Positions 1 to 11,820 of a stretch of 64,000 bases of DNA are shown in pieces. Source of the DNA: Plantago major (lineage: Eukaryota; Streptophyta; Magnoliopsida; Lamiales; Plantaginaceae); assembly GCA_026545765.1 (NCBI GenBank), contig CM048842.1:72405871-72469870 (forward strand). The letters run 5' to 3'. Each line of letters begins with the position of its first letter. Within the stretch, counting starts at the first letter, position 1. The notes under the pieces were generated by a model. It was not told where the DNA came from, made no database searches, and worked only from the letters and a program-made list of their open reading frames with translations. The position numbers and the translations under genes are program-made.

Positions 1-126
1 CATAAAAGTAAATTTAACAATTTTAGTAAAATGCTCAAAACGGAAAATTGTACACTTTTACAGAAACGGAAGGGGTAACATACATGATGAATAATAACTC
101 AACTTTAATTGAGTCGCAAAATTGTA

Positions 127-398
127 CTCCCTCCGTCCCATACAATTACGCACATTTCTTTTCGGCGCTGTTTTTAAGAAAGTCAATTGTTTATTGTTTG
201 TTGTTGGGGAGAGAAATGATAAAGAATGTAAAATGTATGAGAGATAAGATATATAATGATAAATAATGGAAAAAGTAAGAGAGTTAGTTGAGTTAGTGGG
301 AGTTAGTGTGTGTACTTTTTTGATATTTTTGTAATGGGACTAGATTCGTGGGACGTCCATAAAAGGAATATATGCATTATTGTTCGAGTCGGAGGGAG
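127..398. mobile_element. Stowaway-like MITE (Tc1/mariner)
   Basis: The ends are the inverted repeats CTCCCTCCGTCCCA and its counterpart GGAGGGAG, flanked on both sides by a TA dinucleotide (125-126 and 399-400), the classic Stowaway target duplication. It is 272 bp, AT-rich and has no coding capacity. It lies in intergenic DNA and is one of about nine Stowaway copies in the window. Confidence 0.85.
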
Positions 399-490
399 TA
401 CTATTTTATACGTGATCAAATGTCCGACCATTAAAATTGATATTTGTTTATTCCCTCACTTCACAATTTTAGATCTATAATTGGATTATA

Positions 491-761
491 CTCCCTCCGC
501 TCAGTTAAAAACTTTCTAATTTTATTTTTTTAGTTTTCATTAGAAACTTTATAATATAAAAAAGGAAAGTTTTTATTCGACTGACTAATTCTTTATTATT
601 ATCTTTCCTACTTTATCATCATTTTATTCATTTGCTCACTTACTTTATCAATCAATTATAACTTTATCAATATATTACAAATTACAAATTAATATTTAAC
701 TAATTTTACTTAAATTAAGAGAAAGTAGCCCATTGGAAACGTTTTAATGTAGCAGAGGGAG
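491..761. mobile_element. Stowaway-like MITE
   Basis: The left end CTCCCTCCGCTCAGTTAAAA and the right end, ending CAGAGGGAG, form an imperfect terminal inverted repeat flanked by TA (489-490, 762-763). The interior differs from the copy at 127-398, so it is a separate subfamily. Non-coding. Confidence 0.8.
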
Positions 762-763
762 TA

Positions 764-3700
764 ATAAAATAAAAAAAAAATTCTATATTGTTAGGTGATT
801 AAACATTAAATAAAAGAAAGATGATTGGTGTTGGTTGGTTGTATTTATATGACAAAATAAATATGAAATATGTATTGAGAATGGTAAGTAGCTTAAAGAA
901 GCATTATGTGTATGGATGGGTTAAAGCAAAGGTACCTTGTCACATTTTTTAGGCAGCCTTTTCATATTGACAAGACATGTATTCAATTTTGTATAAACAT
1001 TACTACTATTATAAATTTGTATTGACAAGACATTTAATATTGTAAATTGGAAAAAATAAAATAAAAGTATTGCATTTTGACAGGGCTGAGAGGGCATCTA
1101 TCAGATATATGATGTGATCTTAGCTAGCTTTGCTCCCACAACACACATTCATTCCTCTATTATTTCCTCTATGCCATTATTAGAATTCCCACTGCTCTTT
1201 TCCCATTTCCTAGCCTTTTTCTCATTTCATTGATTCCTCTTCACAAATTTACAGTACCATCTCCCATTGTCATCTTGTTTGGCTTACTTAACTACATCTT
1301 TACTATCATTATCAATGAAATTATTGTTGGTTTACACTTTGCCGTATTAACCCTAATGTATATATTACTCACAAACTTATACTAAATTTTGTATGACTGA
1401 TGAATATAACTAAATTTTAATTGAGTTATGAATATTTTTATTTGGTATAGAATTAAAATTTCATATAAGTTCCAATCAGAATATAAATGAGAATAGAAAT
1501 CTACAAACCTCCAATACCTTGTGATCGGTACGCAGTATAAGTGGTTTATAATGTTGTTCATAGAAGCACACTTATTTACGAGTTTTATAGTATTTGTTAA
1601 AAAAGACTGTTAAGTAATTATCCCATTCATATAAAATTGGTTACTATTCATCCATTAAATGTCTTTAAAAATTGTATATCTTGAAATTTTATTCCAAACA
1701 TCCCGTTAAAATATAGCATGTATAATGTTCTCTAAGGATTTATTTAGCAAACACTATTGATTATTGGATGCCCTTGATTATTACTAGTATATCTAGCTAG
1801 ATAATTACGCAGATGATAAACTGATGGATTATAACGAATTAATTATTTAAATTAGTGATTAGGGTACCAAATTAACAAGATTCAAAACCAAGGAAATCTG
1901 TTTTGGGCACGCCTAGACACAAGCAGGTGTGATTACTGCACCATCAATCATCTGTTGAAATTTGATTAGTCTGTACAAGTGACGGGACAAGTCAATATCT
2001 TTTTTATCTAAAAATTACCAGCATACCAATATCAAATTCTCAATTTAAATTTATTTTTTTATTGTATGAATCTAAAATTATCACATGTTGTTTCACACAC
2101 AATTTATTGACCATTTGCCAATTCAATTTTAGTTATGTCCGCGATTATAAATTTTAGTTCAAACAAATTCAATTAAACTCACGACATTTATTTTAAATCT
2201 ATAAAAATTTATAAAATCTTAGCTCTAAACAAAATCAAATTTTCAATTTAATTAAAATTTAATTATTGTTCATCAGTTACAGATCAATTGAAATTTACTC
2301 AATTAAATTTTCGTGTCAAACATTCCATCATAGATTAGATAGATGTAAAACATATTTACTTTTGACAATATCCAATATTTTATTCATCACATTTCATAAT
2401 TTTATAAATTATTTTAATTATTAATATGATTTAGTCTTAAATCGTGTTAAAATCCACGTGAAGTTGAGAATGATGTGGAGGATTACAATAAATCCTTAGG
2501 CTTTGTACAGCTCAAGTGGAATCTCATACATGAAATAGAGCCGGCCCAAAATAGACCTGAGATAGTCAAATTTCAGTAGAATGGCCTATACGGATATTCA
2601 TGACATATCACACTCTCAACTTTTATATTTGTACAAACTTGACAAGATAATACGACTACTACTATAAACTGAGGCAAATTCCGCAAATAATGCGTGTATG
2701 TTTAGTGTTTTTTCATGATGACAATTCTAAGAGAATCCTTAGCTCCAATTGCAGCCGAAAGGCTCCAAACTTTTGTGAATTTCACTTAATACATTATTAC
2801 TGAATTGTAAGTACTTGACATAAACGGTGAATTGAAATACAAATTGTGCTGGTTGTGGGCTAATGTTTTGACTACACCAACCAAAATGTAGGTTAGAAAA
2901 GATGTTAATAAGAGGATGAAAGTCAATCAAAACTGTATACATTATTGTTATAATTTCAGGATTTAAACACATGGCAAACATATACAATACATTCAAATTT
3001 GATAGAAATCGATAAAACCGTGTCATGAATACTCAACATAAAAATTAAATCCAAAGTGCATATGTAAAATCATATTACCTCATTATATTCATGGAAAACT
3101 ACATTTAAAGGAATATTCACACCTTCAAAGACGAGATAATATTGAATAAGAGTATATTGCAAATGATATTGTATATTTGGACTAGAAAATTGGAGGTCCT
3201 CGAAATGGATGTCCATGTTTTTGTGTCTAAAGAGGTTGTTTCCAAATATGGAAAATTGCAGCACGATACATCACATAAATCTTGGTATGAAGCAAAGCCA
3301 TTAAAAATTGAGTTCACTGTACTTAGATCTTGATTAAAGACACTGCTGAACTGTACTTAACTGGTGTTTAGTGCTTATAATATGCTTTGGTTATGCTTTC
3401 TCTTCTGACAAACATGTTCTCAACGTCTCATATTGAGCACTAGTATTGTTAAACTATATATGAATGTTAATAATATCATGTGTAGAGACTAGAGAAGAGA
3501 ATATTTATGGTGGAAATCCAATCTGGAATCCTCGATCACCAGATTAGCTGGCTAGGGTTACCACTTACAAACATATGCAACTCATGAAGTTGAATCATTT
3601 GATTTGTAGTTGTTGTTGAATTGGGTGATTAAGGGGTTCGTGAATGTATATGATCACATTCTTTCTGTCATGTTTTGCAAAATTTGGCCAACAACATCAT

Positions 3701-4011
3701 TAGATGACCCATGAATTGATCCCCAAATACAGCTATATATTAGTATAGTATGTGTGAAATGGGAAAAAGAAAGGAGACCTGAGTAATGTGTTAGGTGAAA
3801 TTGTAACTTAATTGGATCCTGCTTCATTGTTTCATCATACCCTGTAATTTGAAGCGATCTACATCGACGAGAATCAAAGTAAATCACAATTCAACAAGAA
3901 TAAAAATATAAAAAAAGAAAAAGAAAAAAAAAGTACTCTAGAGTCTTCAATGGGATTCAATCCATGTATCTTATACACACAACACCACCTCCTAATTACC
4001 ACACCTCCTAA
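764..4011. other. intergenic, no gene recognised
   Basis: AT-rich DNA without a convincing coding region. Short open frames here (for example 2739-3333) overlap on both strands, match no family I know and lack promoter context. I see no RNA gene or complete transposon. Confidence 0.5.
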
Positions 4012-4138
4012 GGCTATGTTATTTTCAACTTAAAACTCATTCGATTCGATTGATTCACTGGTTATATTTTATACTACAATTGATTCGATTCGATTCAATT
4101 GATTCGATTCGGTAAATTTGATTGAAAATAACAGAGCT
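4012..4138. mobile_element. Tourist-like MITE (PIF/Harbinger)
   Basis: The 127-bp element starts GGCTATGTTATTTTCAA and ends with its near-complement TTGAAAATAACAGAGCT. It is flanked by TAA on both sides (4009-4011, 4139-4141). The core is a GATTCGATTC-type simple repeat. The ends match those of the Harbinger element at 51473-53874. Confidence 0.8.
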
Positions 4139-4237
4139 TAACTACCATCAGTCCACCCTTATATATAACTCCCAAGTTAAAGTTCACTGTCAAGTGTACA
4201 TAGGTTAATTAATTTACACAAAGTACTTTGGAAATGG

Positions 4238-4295
4238 GATAGATGTAAATACCATTTAATTAAGACTAGATAGATGTAAATACCATTTAATTAAG
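4238..4295. repeat. 28-bp direct duplication
   Basis: The segment GATAGATGTAAATACCATTT plus AATTAAGA occurs twice, at 4238-4265 and 4269-4295 (the second copy ends with the shared junction), separated by three bases, just before the next Tourist-like MITE. Confidence 0.85.
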
Positions 4296-4693
4296 AATAT
4301 GTTATTTTCGTCAAAACATAACTGAACTGAATTTATTTGTATTATAAACAACGACTAAGTAGAACTTAACTGAATTTATTTGTAATATAGAAAACGACTA
4401 AGCATAACTGAACTGAATTTATTTATAGTATAAAAACAACTAAGCAGATCTAAACTGAACTGAAATTAATGAGTTTTGAGATAAGAAGTCTCTGTTATCT
4501 TCGTTTGAACATATTTGAACATCACAGATCTGAACTGAATTGTAGTATAAAAAACAACTAAGCAGAACTGAACCGAACTGAATTGTAGTATAAAAAACAA
4601 CTAAGCAGAACTGAACTGAACTGAACTGAATGAATCAAAACTGAACTTGACTGAATTGAAATTAATGAGTTTTCAGATGAAGATAACATAGCC
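4295..4693. mobile_element. Tourist-like MITE with ACTGA repeats
   Basis: 399 bp with ends GAATATGTTATTTTCG and GAAGATAACATAGCC, flanked by TAA on both sides (4292-4294, 4694-4696). The interior is built from imperfect repeats of AACTGAACTGAA and TATAAAAAACAACTAAGCAG, suggesting local expansion or nested copies. Same end family as 4012-4138, 19433-19594 and 37749-37846. Confidence 0.75.
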
Positions 4694-4792
4694 TAAATCA
4701 AATACCTCTCGTTTAAATTAATACTATTAATGAATTATTTTTGAATAAGTGCATGTTTCACAACATGATGTGATAAAGTGATTAATACTTTA

Positions 4793-5040
4793 CTCCCTCC
4801 GTCCCGGAGAACTTTATACATTAGGGTTAGCGCGCAGTTTTATGCAAAAAGTTAAAGTAATGATAGAATATAGAAAAGGTGGGAAAAGTTAATTTTAGTG
4901 GCAAAATGTATAATTTGAGTGTAAAGTTGAGATTGTTTATTATTTATTGGGTGTGGGTAACTTCCTTTTTTGATAATGTATAAAGTTCTATGGGACGGCT
5001 AAAAATGACAAATGTATAAAGTTCTACGGAACGGAGGGAG
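4793..5040. mobile_element. Stowaway-like MITE
   Basis: A 248-bp element with CTCCCTCCGTCCCGGAGAAC at the left and a matching right end (ACGGAACGGAGGGAG), flanked by TA (4791-4792, 5041-5042). It contains repeated ATGTATAAAGTTCTA motifs near the right end. Non-coding. Confidence 0.88.
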
Positions 5041-5339
5041 TATCATAAGTGGATTAAAGCCACTTCAATTTACGCCGAAGCTATTCATAGATTTTGAATC
5101 GGTCACATTATTGTCATTCACGATATGTACACTTATTATAGTCAATTTGATTTTTTTAAAAGTTAAATGAGATTAAATTACGTGATAAAAAGTTGGAAAC
5201 AATCTAACAAAGCCTGGGTAAGATGTAACTTTAAAATTTCAACAAGATTTAAATATACTAGCTAGACATATTCCATTAAAGATATTGGAGATTATAATTT
5301 TCCCAGATCATCTAACTTAGAGTTTGTAACATATATGTT

Positions 5340-6495
5340 GTGGGGCGGAGCCAGGATTTGAAAGGGGTTGACGAAGTATTATAACACGGACACAATATGT
5401 AATTTAGTTAGGTTGGATTGGACGGACCAGGTCGGGTCGGATCAATATTTTTTTACACCAAATTCATCATACATATTTAAAAGAAAGAAAGAACCACATC
5501 ATGATAAAGGCAAACCAAAACTGAATAAACGACTCGTAATGCTGATCGATTCCCCAAGACACTGATGAACTTAAATTGGAGAAACTCGTAATGCTGGCAG
5601 AAGCGGGTGTAATCGGGTCAAGGTGATTCTGTTTGAAAACGATCTGCTTGGTGTTGAAAGTGATGTTCTGGTAGGAGGGGCTTTCTGTTTGAGCTTTGGT
5701 ATATGTATTTTGGTTTACTAAGTTGATGGACCTTGTATCTTTTGTGATTGGCACACCTTGTGCTGATGCAAGTTGTTATAATATACTCTTTAATTCTTAA
5801 AAAAAAAAAATAATAATAATAATAATAATAATAAACGACCCAATTCTATGAAAATTGTACTCTACGTCTTTTCATTTTCTCAAAATCATCAATGATTGAA
5901 TCAATGTCAAAACCCTCGACAATTCATTTTTCAATATGCATTATCAAATTGCTAGACAAGAAGTCATCCTCCATCGAACTCCACAGTCTTATCTATGCAA
6001 TTTTCATGGCTGGAAATGCACGCTTAGAATTTGCTCCAACAGTATAAAAACTGCCCGTATAACCTAAATTATTTAATTAGTAAAATATATCTTTAATCAC
6101 AAAGTCTTGGAAGAGACGTGTATTAGTGAGAGACGGATTGATCTTCTCAAGTATATGTATAATGTTTTATGAGTACGTATACATTTTATATCATTCGTGT
6201 ATATGTGTATCATCGATGTTTATAGTAAAACCTTTAATATTTTTGTATATGACTGTAATGTTTGTCCGTCTTTCCATAAGACCGTCTCTCAGGAGACTTA
6301 CGTTAAATTTATCAGTTTTATAATTTTCTCAACTTATTAATTATAAAGCCGACTAACTAAATGTATTAACTAAAAAATTTAAGGGTGGCGGAACATATAA
6401 TTTCTAAAATATACCTACAGTAATAAGTAATAAAGAAAATAAAAATTTTGGGGGTGGCGGTCGCCATCGCCAGCCACCCCCTATCTCTGCCCCTG
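5340..6495. mobile_element. hAT transposon remnant, 1.16 kb
   Basis: The left end GTGGGGCGGAGCC and the reverse complement of the right end (CAGGGGCAGAG) match the CAGGGGCGGAGCC termini of plant hAT elements. A perfect 8-bp duplication TATATGTT flanks it (5332-5339, 6496-6503), the hAT size. On the minus strand 5837-6032 encodes a degraded fragment resembling the hAT C-terminal dimerisation region (RAFPAMKIA, then DDFLSSNLIMHIEK), with an internal stop. The middle holds an A12 tract running into (TAA)n at 5800-5834, probably another insertion. Non-autonomous today. Confidence 0.75.
5837..6032 (-). pseudogene. hAT transposase C-terminal fragment
   Basis: Reading the minus strand, the fragment begins near ANSKRAFPAMKIA, continues DDFLSSNLIMHIEK and ends near FEKMKRRRVQF. 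This follows the order of the C-terminal dimerisation domain of hAT transposases of the zinc-finger MYM/TTF type (family pattern ERAFSAMKIVK, then LNDCLVTYIE, then FQNMKPRR). In-frame stops break it, and nothing upstream looks like the catalytic core. It lies inside the hAT termini at 5340-6495. Confidence 0.6.
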
Positions 6496-6503
6496 TATAT
6501 GTT

Positions 6504-7498
6504 GGTAGGGAACGTGGTATGGTACTCCCTCCGCCATGCAACAATTATTAAATTTTTTATTTTTAGTCGTCTCACGGAACTCCATACAATACTAAAAAGG
6601 TACTTCACATAAAAAAATAATAAACAATATAAACTTCACACACAAATTATACATTGTGTCACCGATAATACATTTTTTCACATTTTTTAATCTTTTATCA
6701 TCACTTTAACTTTTCACCTTAAATTTCGTGCAAACTCTATTGTGTTTGCCCGTTTGGTAGACAACCCCATAAACTTCACATTTTGACATTTCAATCATCC
6801 TATACAAAACCTACCTGAAAATACCAAAATTACTCCCATATCATGGTTGATGTACTCATGGAGCATTCATCTGCTCGTTTAAACTTTATTCGATCTAGTA
6901 ATATATATTTATTTGTTTCAAAAAAAAAAAAAATTCCATATGATGATAGGAAAATTAACTAATTATATTTCAGGGTATTTGTTTTGTATCGTTTACAGTA
7001 AACTCAATTTTTTCTCCACTAAACAATCATCATTATATTTATACACTACTATTACTTCCTCTTTATTTTTTCTATCAATAACAAGGGAATTTTTACGGTT
7101 AAATAGTAGTCGTACTACTTGTTATAATGAGATGGTAGTCGTACAACCGTTGAGATCTAATCTCAACCATTGATCTTGTGTACAACTACTCCTATTATGT
7201 ACGACAAGTCAAGTAGTAGTCGTACTAGTTAATTGACAAATGTACCAATTTAATTACTAATTACAAAATTAAATTAAATTGATATAAAAATAAAATTAAT
7301 AATAACAAATAGCTGGAATAGGCCGGGCCGGGCCAAATCTTAAAGAGTGATCAAGTCCACATATGAACGGCGGCCGGCCACCACCTTCGGCGACTGTCAT
7401 TACCTCCGACGGCGGCGGCCGCCACCAACTCCGGTGACCAACTGTCCATCTGTGGGCGGGCTCCGATGAAATTGTTAGTCTTTAATAAAAAAATAAAT
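6504..7498. other. intergenic; Stowaway left end and GC-rich patch
   Basis: A Stowaway left terminus (CTCCCTCCGCC after TA at 6523-6524) has no matching right end, so the copy is truncated. At about 7320-7450 there is a GC-rich patch with GGCCGGGCCGGGCC and GGCGGCCGGCC motifs in otherwise AT-rich DNA, reminiscent of hAT-type repeats. No gene seen. Confidence 0.5.
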
Positions 7499-7600
7499 TA
7501 ATGTGACTAACATGATTTGAACCCATCACCTCATGTTAATGATCAATAGTATCTAACCACTAGACTAAGTAAAATTCTATGCTTGTCTTCAGATTTTATA
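7499..7600 (-). mobile_element. possible tRNA-derived SINE head
   Basis: On the minus strand a pol III-like A box (TAGTCTAGTGGTTAG, 7567-7553) is followed 29 bases later by a B box (GGTTCAAATC, 7523-7514). The sequence does not fold into a full tRNA cloverleaf by eye, which favours a SINE promoter or tRNA relic over a working tRNA gene. Element boundaries were not found. Confidence 0.4.
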
Positions 7601-8350
7601 TAACTTAACCTAAACGCTATTCCATGATCTCCTATACTCTTTGGTCACTAAAACTTTTCACAAATTTAATTTTTTTATGTACCATATAACATTATACATG
7701 ATTAAAAAAAAAATACTATCCCACTAAAATTATCCATTTTATTACTTTATATTTATGTTAAATTTGCACCTAAAAATAAAATGGGTGAGGCACGCTTCCC
7801 TTCTAAAACCGGATCAATTTACAGGGTTCTACTTCCACCTCCACTAGTAAAGCAATAATGGCCGTGGCCTAACTATTAGGATTTGGGAGTCATACGTTTT
7901 TATTTTCTATGAAACTTTTTTCATAGTATTGCGTAACTAATTACAAAATCTAATTGTGAAAATTAAGCTTTCGTTATACTATTCTTGATAATAACTAATA
8001 TTACAAAGTATATCTGTGAAAATTAAAGAATTAAAGCTATCACTGTTTTTTAATAACAATTAGAGTTCGAAGTACAGTAAATTAATCCAATTGAAGGTTG
8101 ATCATAAACTCTTGGCCTAATGATTTCTAGTCTAGTACTAATTCATATCTTAATCTTACATGGTGTACATATCATATATGCAACTTTACAAGTGTCAGTA
8201 GCATACATGATGTTCAAACTTGGTTACTTTTGTTACTGGAAGATGGAGTGCTAATGGGCTCTTAAATTAGTCTGAAGTACCAGTTGAAATGTAAGAATAT
8301 CACAGGAACCATTATAATTATAACCACAATATTGACAAACCCTTACCTTT
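7601..8350. other. intergenic DNA upstream of MIR319
   Basis: AT-rich, with no coding region recognised. The stretch directly upstream of 8358 presumably contains the MIR319 promoter, but I cannot name specific elements beyond the TATA box. Confidence 0.4.
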
Positions 8351-8357
8351 CCTTTGC

Positions 8358-8367
8358 TATATATAAA
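8358..8367 (+). promoter_or_regulatory. TATA box of the MIR319 primary transcript
   Basis: TATATATAAA lies about 290 bases upstream of the miR319 hairpin, followed by the CT-rich sequence typical of a plant transcript start. Plant MIR genes are RNA polymerase II units with such TATA boxes. No other gene on this strand is close enough to use it. Confidence 0.6.
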
Positions 8368-8649
8368 GGCCCCCTTCCACTCAAAGCATATCATGAGCTG
8401 CTTATTTCCTTGCTAGCTATCAACACACTAGTACATGGTACTTGCCTCTCCACCACTTTCTAGTTTCTTCCTCCTCCTCTAAACACCACCTTAATTTCCT
8501 TCACATAATCTGCCACTGAAGTTTAGTGAGCCTCACAAGTGTGTTAAGTTATAAAATTTGTATGTTCCTAATGTTTCTTTATATGTACAGGCCAAGCTTA
8601 AAGGAGAGAAGGGCTTGATGTAGTTTTTGGATCGATTAAATTGATTAGA

Positions 8650-8826
8650 GTCGTAGAGAGCTTTCTTCAGTCCAGTCATAGGGGGCATAGGATTCAATTT
8701 GCTGCCGACTCATTCATCCAAATGCCGAGTAGCAAAACGGTCTACTCTGTAACTGAGTGAATGATGCGGGAGTCAAGTTGTATCATGGACTTCCTGTTCT
8801 TGGACTGAAGGGAGCTCCCTTCCATT
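8650..8826 (+). ncRNA. MIR319: microRNA precursor, miR319 family
   Basis: The 21-nt stretch at 8800-8820 begins TTGGACTGAAGGGAGCTCCC, the signature of plant miR319. The opposite arm at 8657-8677 (AGAGCTTTCTTCAGTCCAGT...) pairs with it with few mismatches, giving the miRNA* side. The arms lie about 120 bases apart, matching the unusually long stem of the miR159/miR319 families. Further pairing is visible inside the stem (GACTCATTCATCC near 8707 against GAGTGAATGATGCGGGAGTC at 8756-8775). The mature RNA sits on the 3' arm, as known for the family. miR319 directs cleavage of class II TCP transcription factor mRNAs that control leaf growth. The precursor lies between a TATA box at 8358 and AT-rich DNA with possible primary-transcript introns to about 9.2 kb. 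Exact processing sites are inferred. Confidence 0.95.
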
Positions 8827-9149
8827 GTTAATTTTCTGATTCATTTTGCTGCATAATTTACTTATTTATGTTGTTAGCTGGTTTGCAATCTTAATTTTCA
8901 CAAAGTTGTTTGTTGATTGGCTTATCAACTGTCAGAGACAAACTATCAGTTTAATTTATCCTTGAAGATCATGTATGTATACTTCCTCAACTGCAAATGA
9001 AGTGTATGTTTGGTGTCTAATTAAGCTCTTGTTGACTTAGTTTTTGCAGTTAATTAACTCCATTAATTAGTATGAGGTTCCTAATTAACTTGATCTTTTG
9101 TTGACTGGCAGATCTTGAAATCTAGCGACCTGCAGGGCTTATATACACT

Positions 9150-11811
9150 ACAATTTCTAAGAATCTGGCTGCAGAAAAGTCATTAAAGATGTAAAAATTG
9201 AAGAGGATGAACTAGGGTTTTGTAAGGTGTAGATATAATACTATAACAACGACAATGGTTAATTTCTTGGGCCTTGCTCTCTGCTAGCAACAAGTTCCCA
9301 TGCATGTCTTGTTGCCTCTTCATTGACCAAAATGTCCTTGTATACTTAGTGCTGTTAATTAGTGATTTACCTTGATCACTTGTTAATTTTGTCTGAACTT
9401 GATTAATTATATATAATCCACCTAGCAGCTAGCTCAGCTTCAGTAGCTATGGTGTTTTGTGGGATTAGCTAGCTAGGTACATAAAGTACTTGGGAACAAG
9501 TAATACCAACTTAGGTAATCGTCTTAAAGTGCCATCTTTTCATCACATGCCATGACAAAGATACTACTTAATTTTGATTCGACAACTAATTAATTGTTAA
9601 ACTGAATGAGTTCAACGTCTGCGTTTTACCACAAACATAAATCTCAGTATTCAAAGGGCTATCTGCCTTTTCTTTCTCCATCAGCCAACAAAATTTTCAC
9701 AATCTGGCAACCAACTGTGTCAAAGTCTTGATATACTATTAGTTATGACTACGAAATTTGTTAAGAGTAAAGTTTGTCAAACAAGTAAGTAAGAGACAGA
9801 AAAGGAGTACAAAGAAGACCATCATAGATGATCAATACTGGTTTTGGTCAATGATATATACTGCTGTAGTTGATCATGATGCTTTAATGCTTGTGTCGTA
9901 TGATATTTGTAACAAGTGGTTTAAGTGTAACGTAAAACAACACAAACATCGTGATGTACTTATGTTTACCATAAAGTGAATGTTCAATAGTCGCCGCCTT
10001 ACCTTTAAGTTAGCAAATACACAAATCCTTAAAGCTGCCTGTAACTATACACCCAACACTTCGACCGTTTAGTATGTGATTATAATCAAGAAGACCTGTT
10101 AAAAACACTTAAATTTGTTCTTAATTGAAGGTTTTAATTGTAGGTAAAACATACACTTATTTACTATCTTTACTGATCAAATCTCTGCAGCAACAGTTTA
10201 TTTCTTGCATGTTGATCATTTACATTTAGCAATCAGTAAAATTTCTGCAACACTAACAACATTACTCAGGAATGAAAAGAATGAATAAGTTTATAACTAT
10301 ATATATTCATCGATTGAAGATTGTTAAAAAAGGTTTTACTAGGTTCCACGAGACAATTTTGAGAATCAATATTGTAGGAAAAAACCCTAAAAGCTAGTAA
10401 GTGGGTCTAATTATATTGTATCTGGTGTAAATTAAGAATGTGAGAAACAAGAGAGAAAAGCTTCTGTTCAAGACTCACAGTGAGTGACAAGTGCCAATTC
10501 AATGTCTACTTTCTCTGTGCAGAATCTTTGGAAATTGACAACTTCTTGTATCTTTTCCCGCAACTTGTTTCAAATTATATACTTGTGTAGTTGTGTTGGC
10601 CCAATTCTCGCCTCAGAAAAAGATTGTTTCACATCTACTCATAGATCATATGAGACACTTACTTACTTTCTTTCTTTCTTACTCTCTCCAACTACCACTG
10701 TTTGTAAAACATGTTAATGGATGTTTTGAATAGAGTTATAGTGGAGGATGATTCCGTTAATTAGAGTGAATTGATGTTTTGTGGTGAACTACAGTTTTTC
10801 TTGTATGCCATATCCCGTCTGTTTAGCGTAAGTTTTTCCCACAATACTTAGATGTCCAAGATCATATAGTATATATATATACTCTTTCGTTTAATTCAGT
10901 AGCTATCTTCAACATTGTTAAACTCTATTCTTTTCGTCTAAAAAATCATTAAATTCAGTTCAGTTTTGTTCATTAGTTTAAAATGAAAGCTAAATGAGCG
11001 GTCCATATATTTATTAATTAATTTAATGAAGAGAATCTATATGGTGTTTCATTTCAAGCTGGTGATGATTTGACTAATAATTTTAGCATACATATTAGAT
11101 TTGGCTTTGCCTTCTCTTGGGTCCGGATGTTCCAAACTGATTGGGAAATTATATAAGGATTTTTAGAGACAAATTGGACAAGTAGATAATTTTGTTTAAC
11201 TCATCTCTTGGGGCATATATTCCTTTGCAAAATCTTCACGAGGTTACTATACTTGTATTTTATTTATTTCTCGTCCAATCATTAACGACACTTTTTACTA
11301 AACATTATAGAAACTTGTAAAGCGAAGATTATAGTAAACGTGTTTTGAGTATATTCCTCCACTTTCTCGGCCATAAATGGCATTGTCAATTCAAATACCC
11401 AATTTATACATCATTCATGGAAGAACGTGGCTGGAAACATTTTCTAAAACTTAAGTGCTACTTGCGTCACCCAACATCATATAACACATTTAATTTCATT
11501 ATTCAAGTTAGATTTTTAGTACAAATTACTAAATTATATTAGACAAAATATTTTATAAAATTATTTTGTTAAAGTAAACTTCTTGAATTTTCTTTATAAA
11601 ATTTTATTTTAAAAAATTCCGATGTAATTTAGGAATAATTTATTATAAAAGTCGACTAAAAAAATAAACTTAACATAAGATGGGTCATTTGTTATGGGAC
11701 GGAGGAAGTAGAAAATATGAAGTGGCATAATTAGAGTAAAAATCAACTAGGGTCCATAAATCTCAATAGAAAAATTACTATTCTGAGAGGATACTTTTTT
11801 TGTTATTGGTA
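9150..11811. other. intergenic, no gene recognised
   Basis: Downstream of MIR319. The first few hundred bases may be the 3' part of its primary transcript. Open frames at 9758-9979 and 10484-10717 match nothing I know. A decayed Tourist-like fragment (ATTCTTTTCGTC, then AAATTCAGTTCAG) lies near 10925-10975. A Stowaway-type right end without a partner (GGGACGGAGGAAGTA) is at about 11697-11711. Confidence 0.45.
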
Positions 11812-11820
11812 AGGAAAAGA

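Noticed and set aside
5368-5754. Frames inside the hAT element
   Set aside because: Neither strand reads as transposase there. Only the separate 5837-6032 fragment resembles one.
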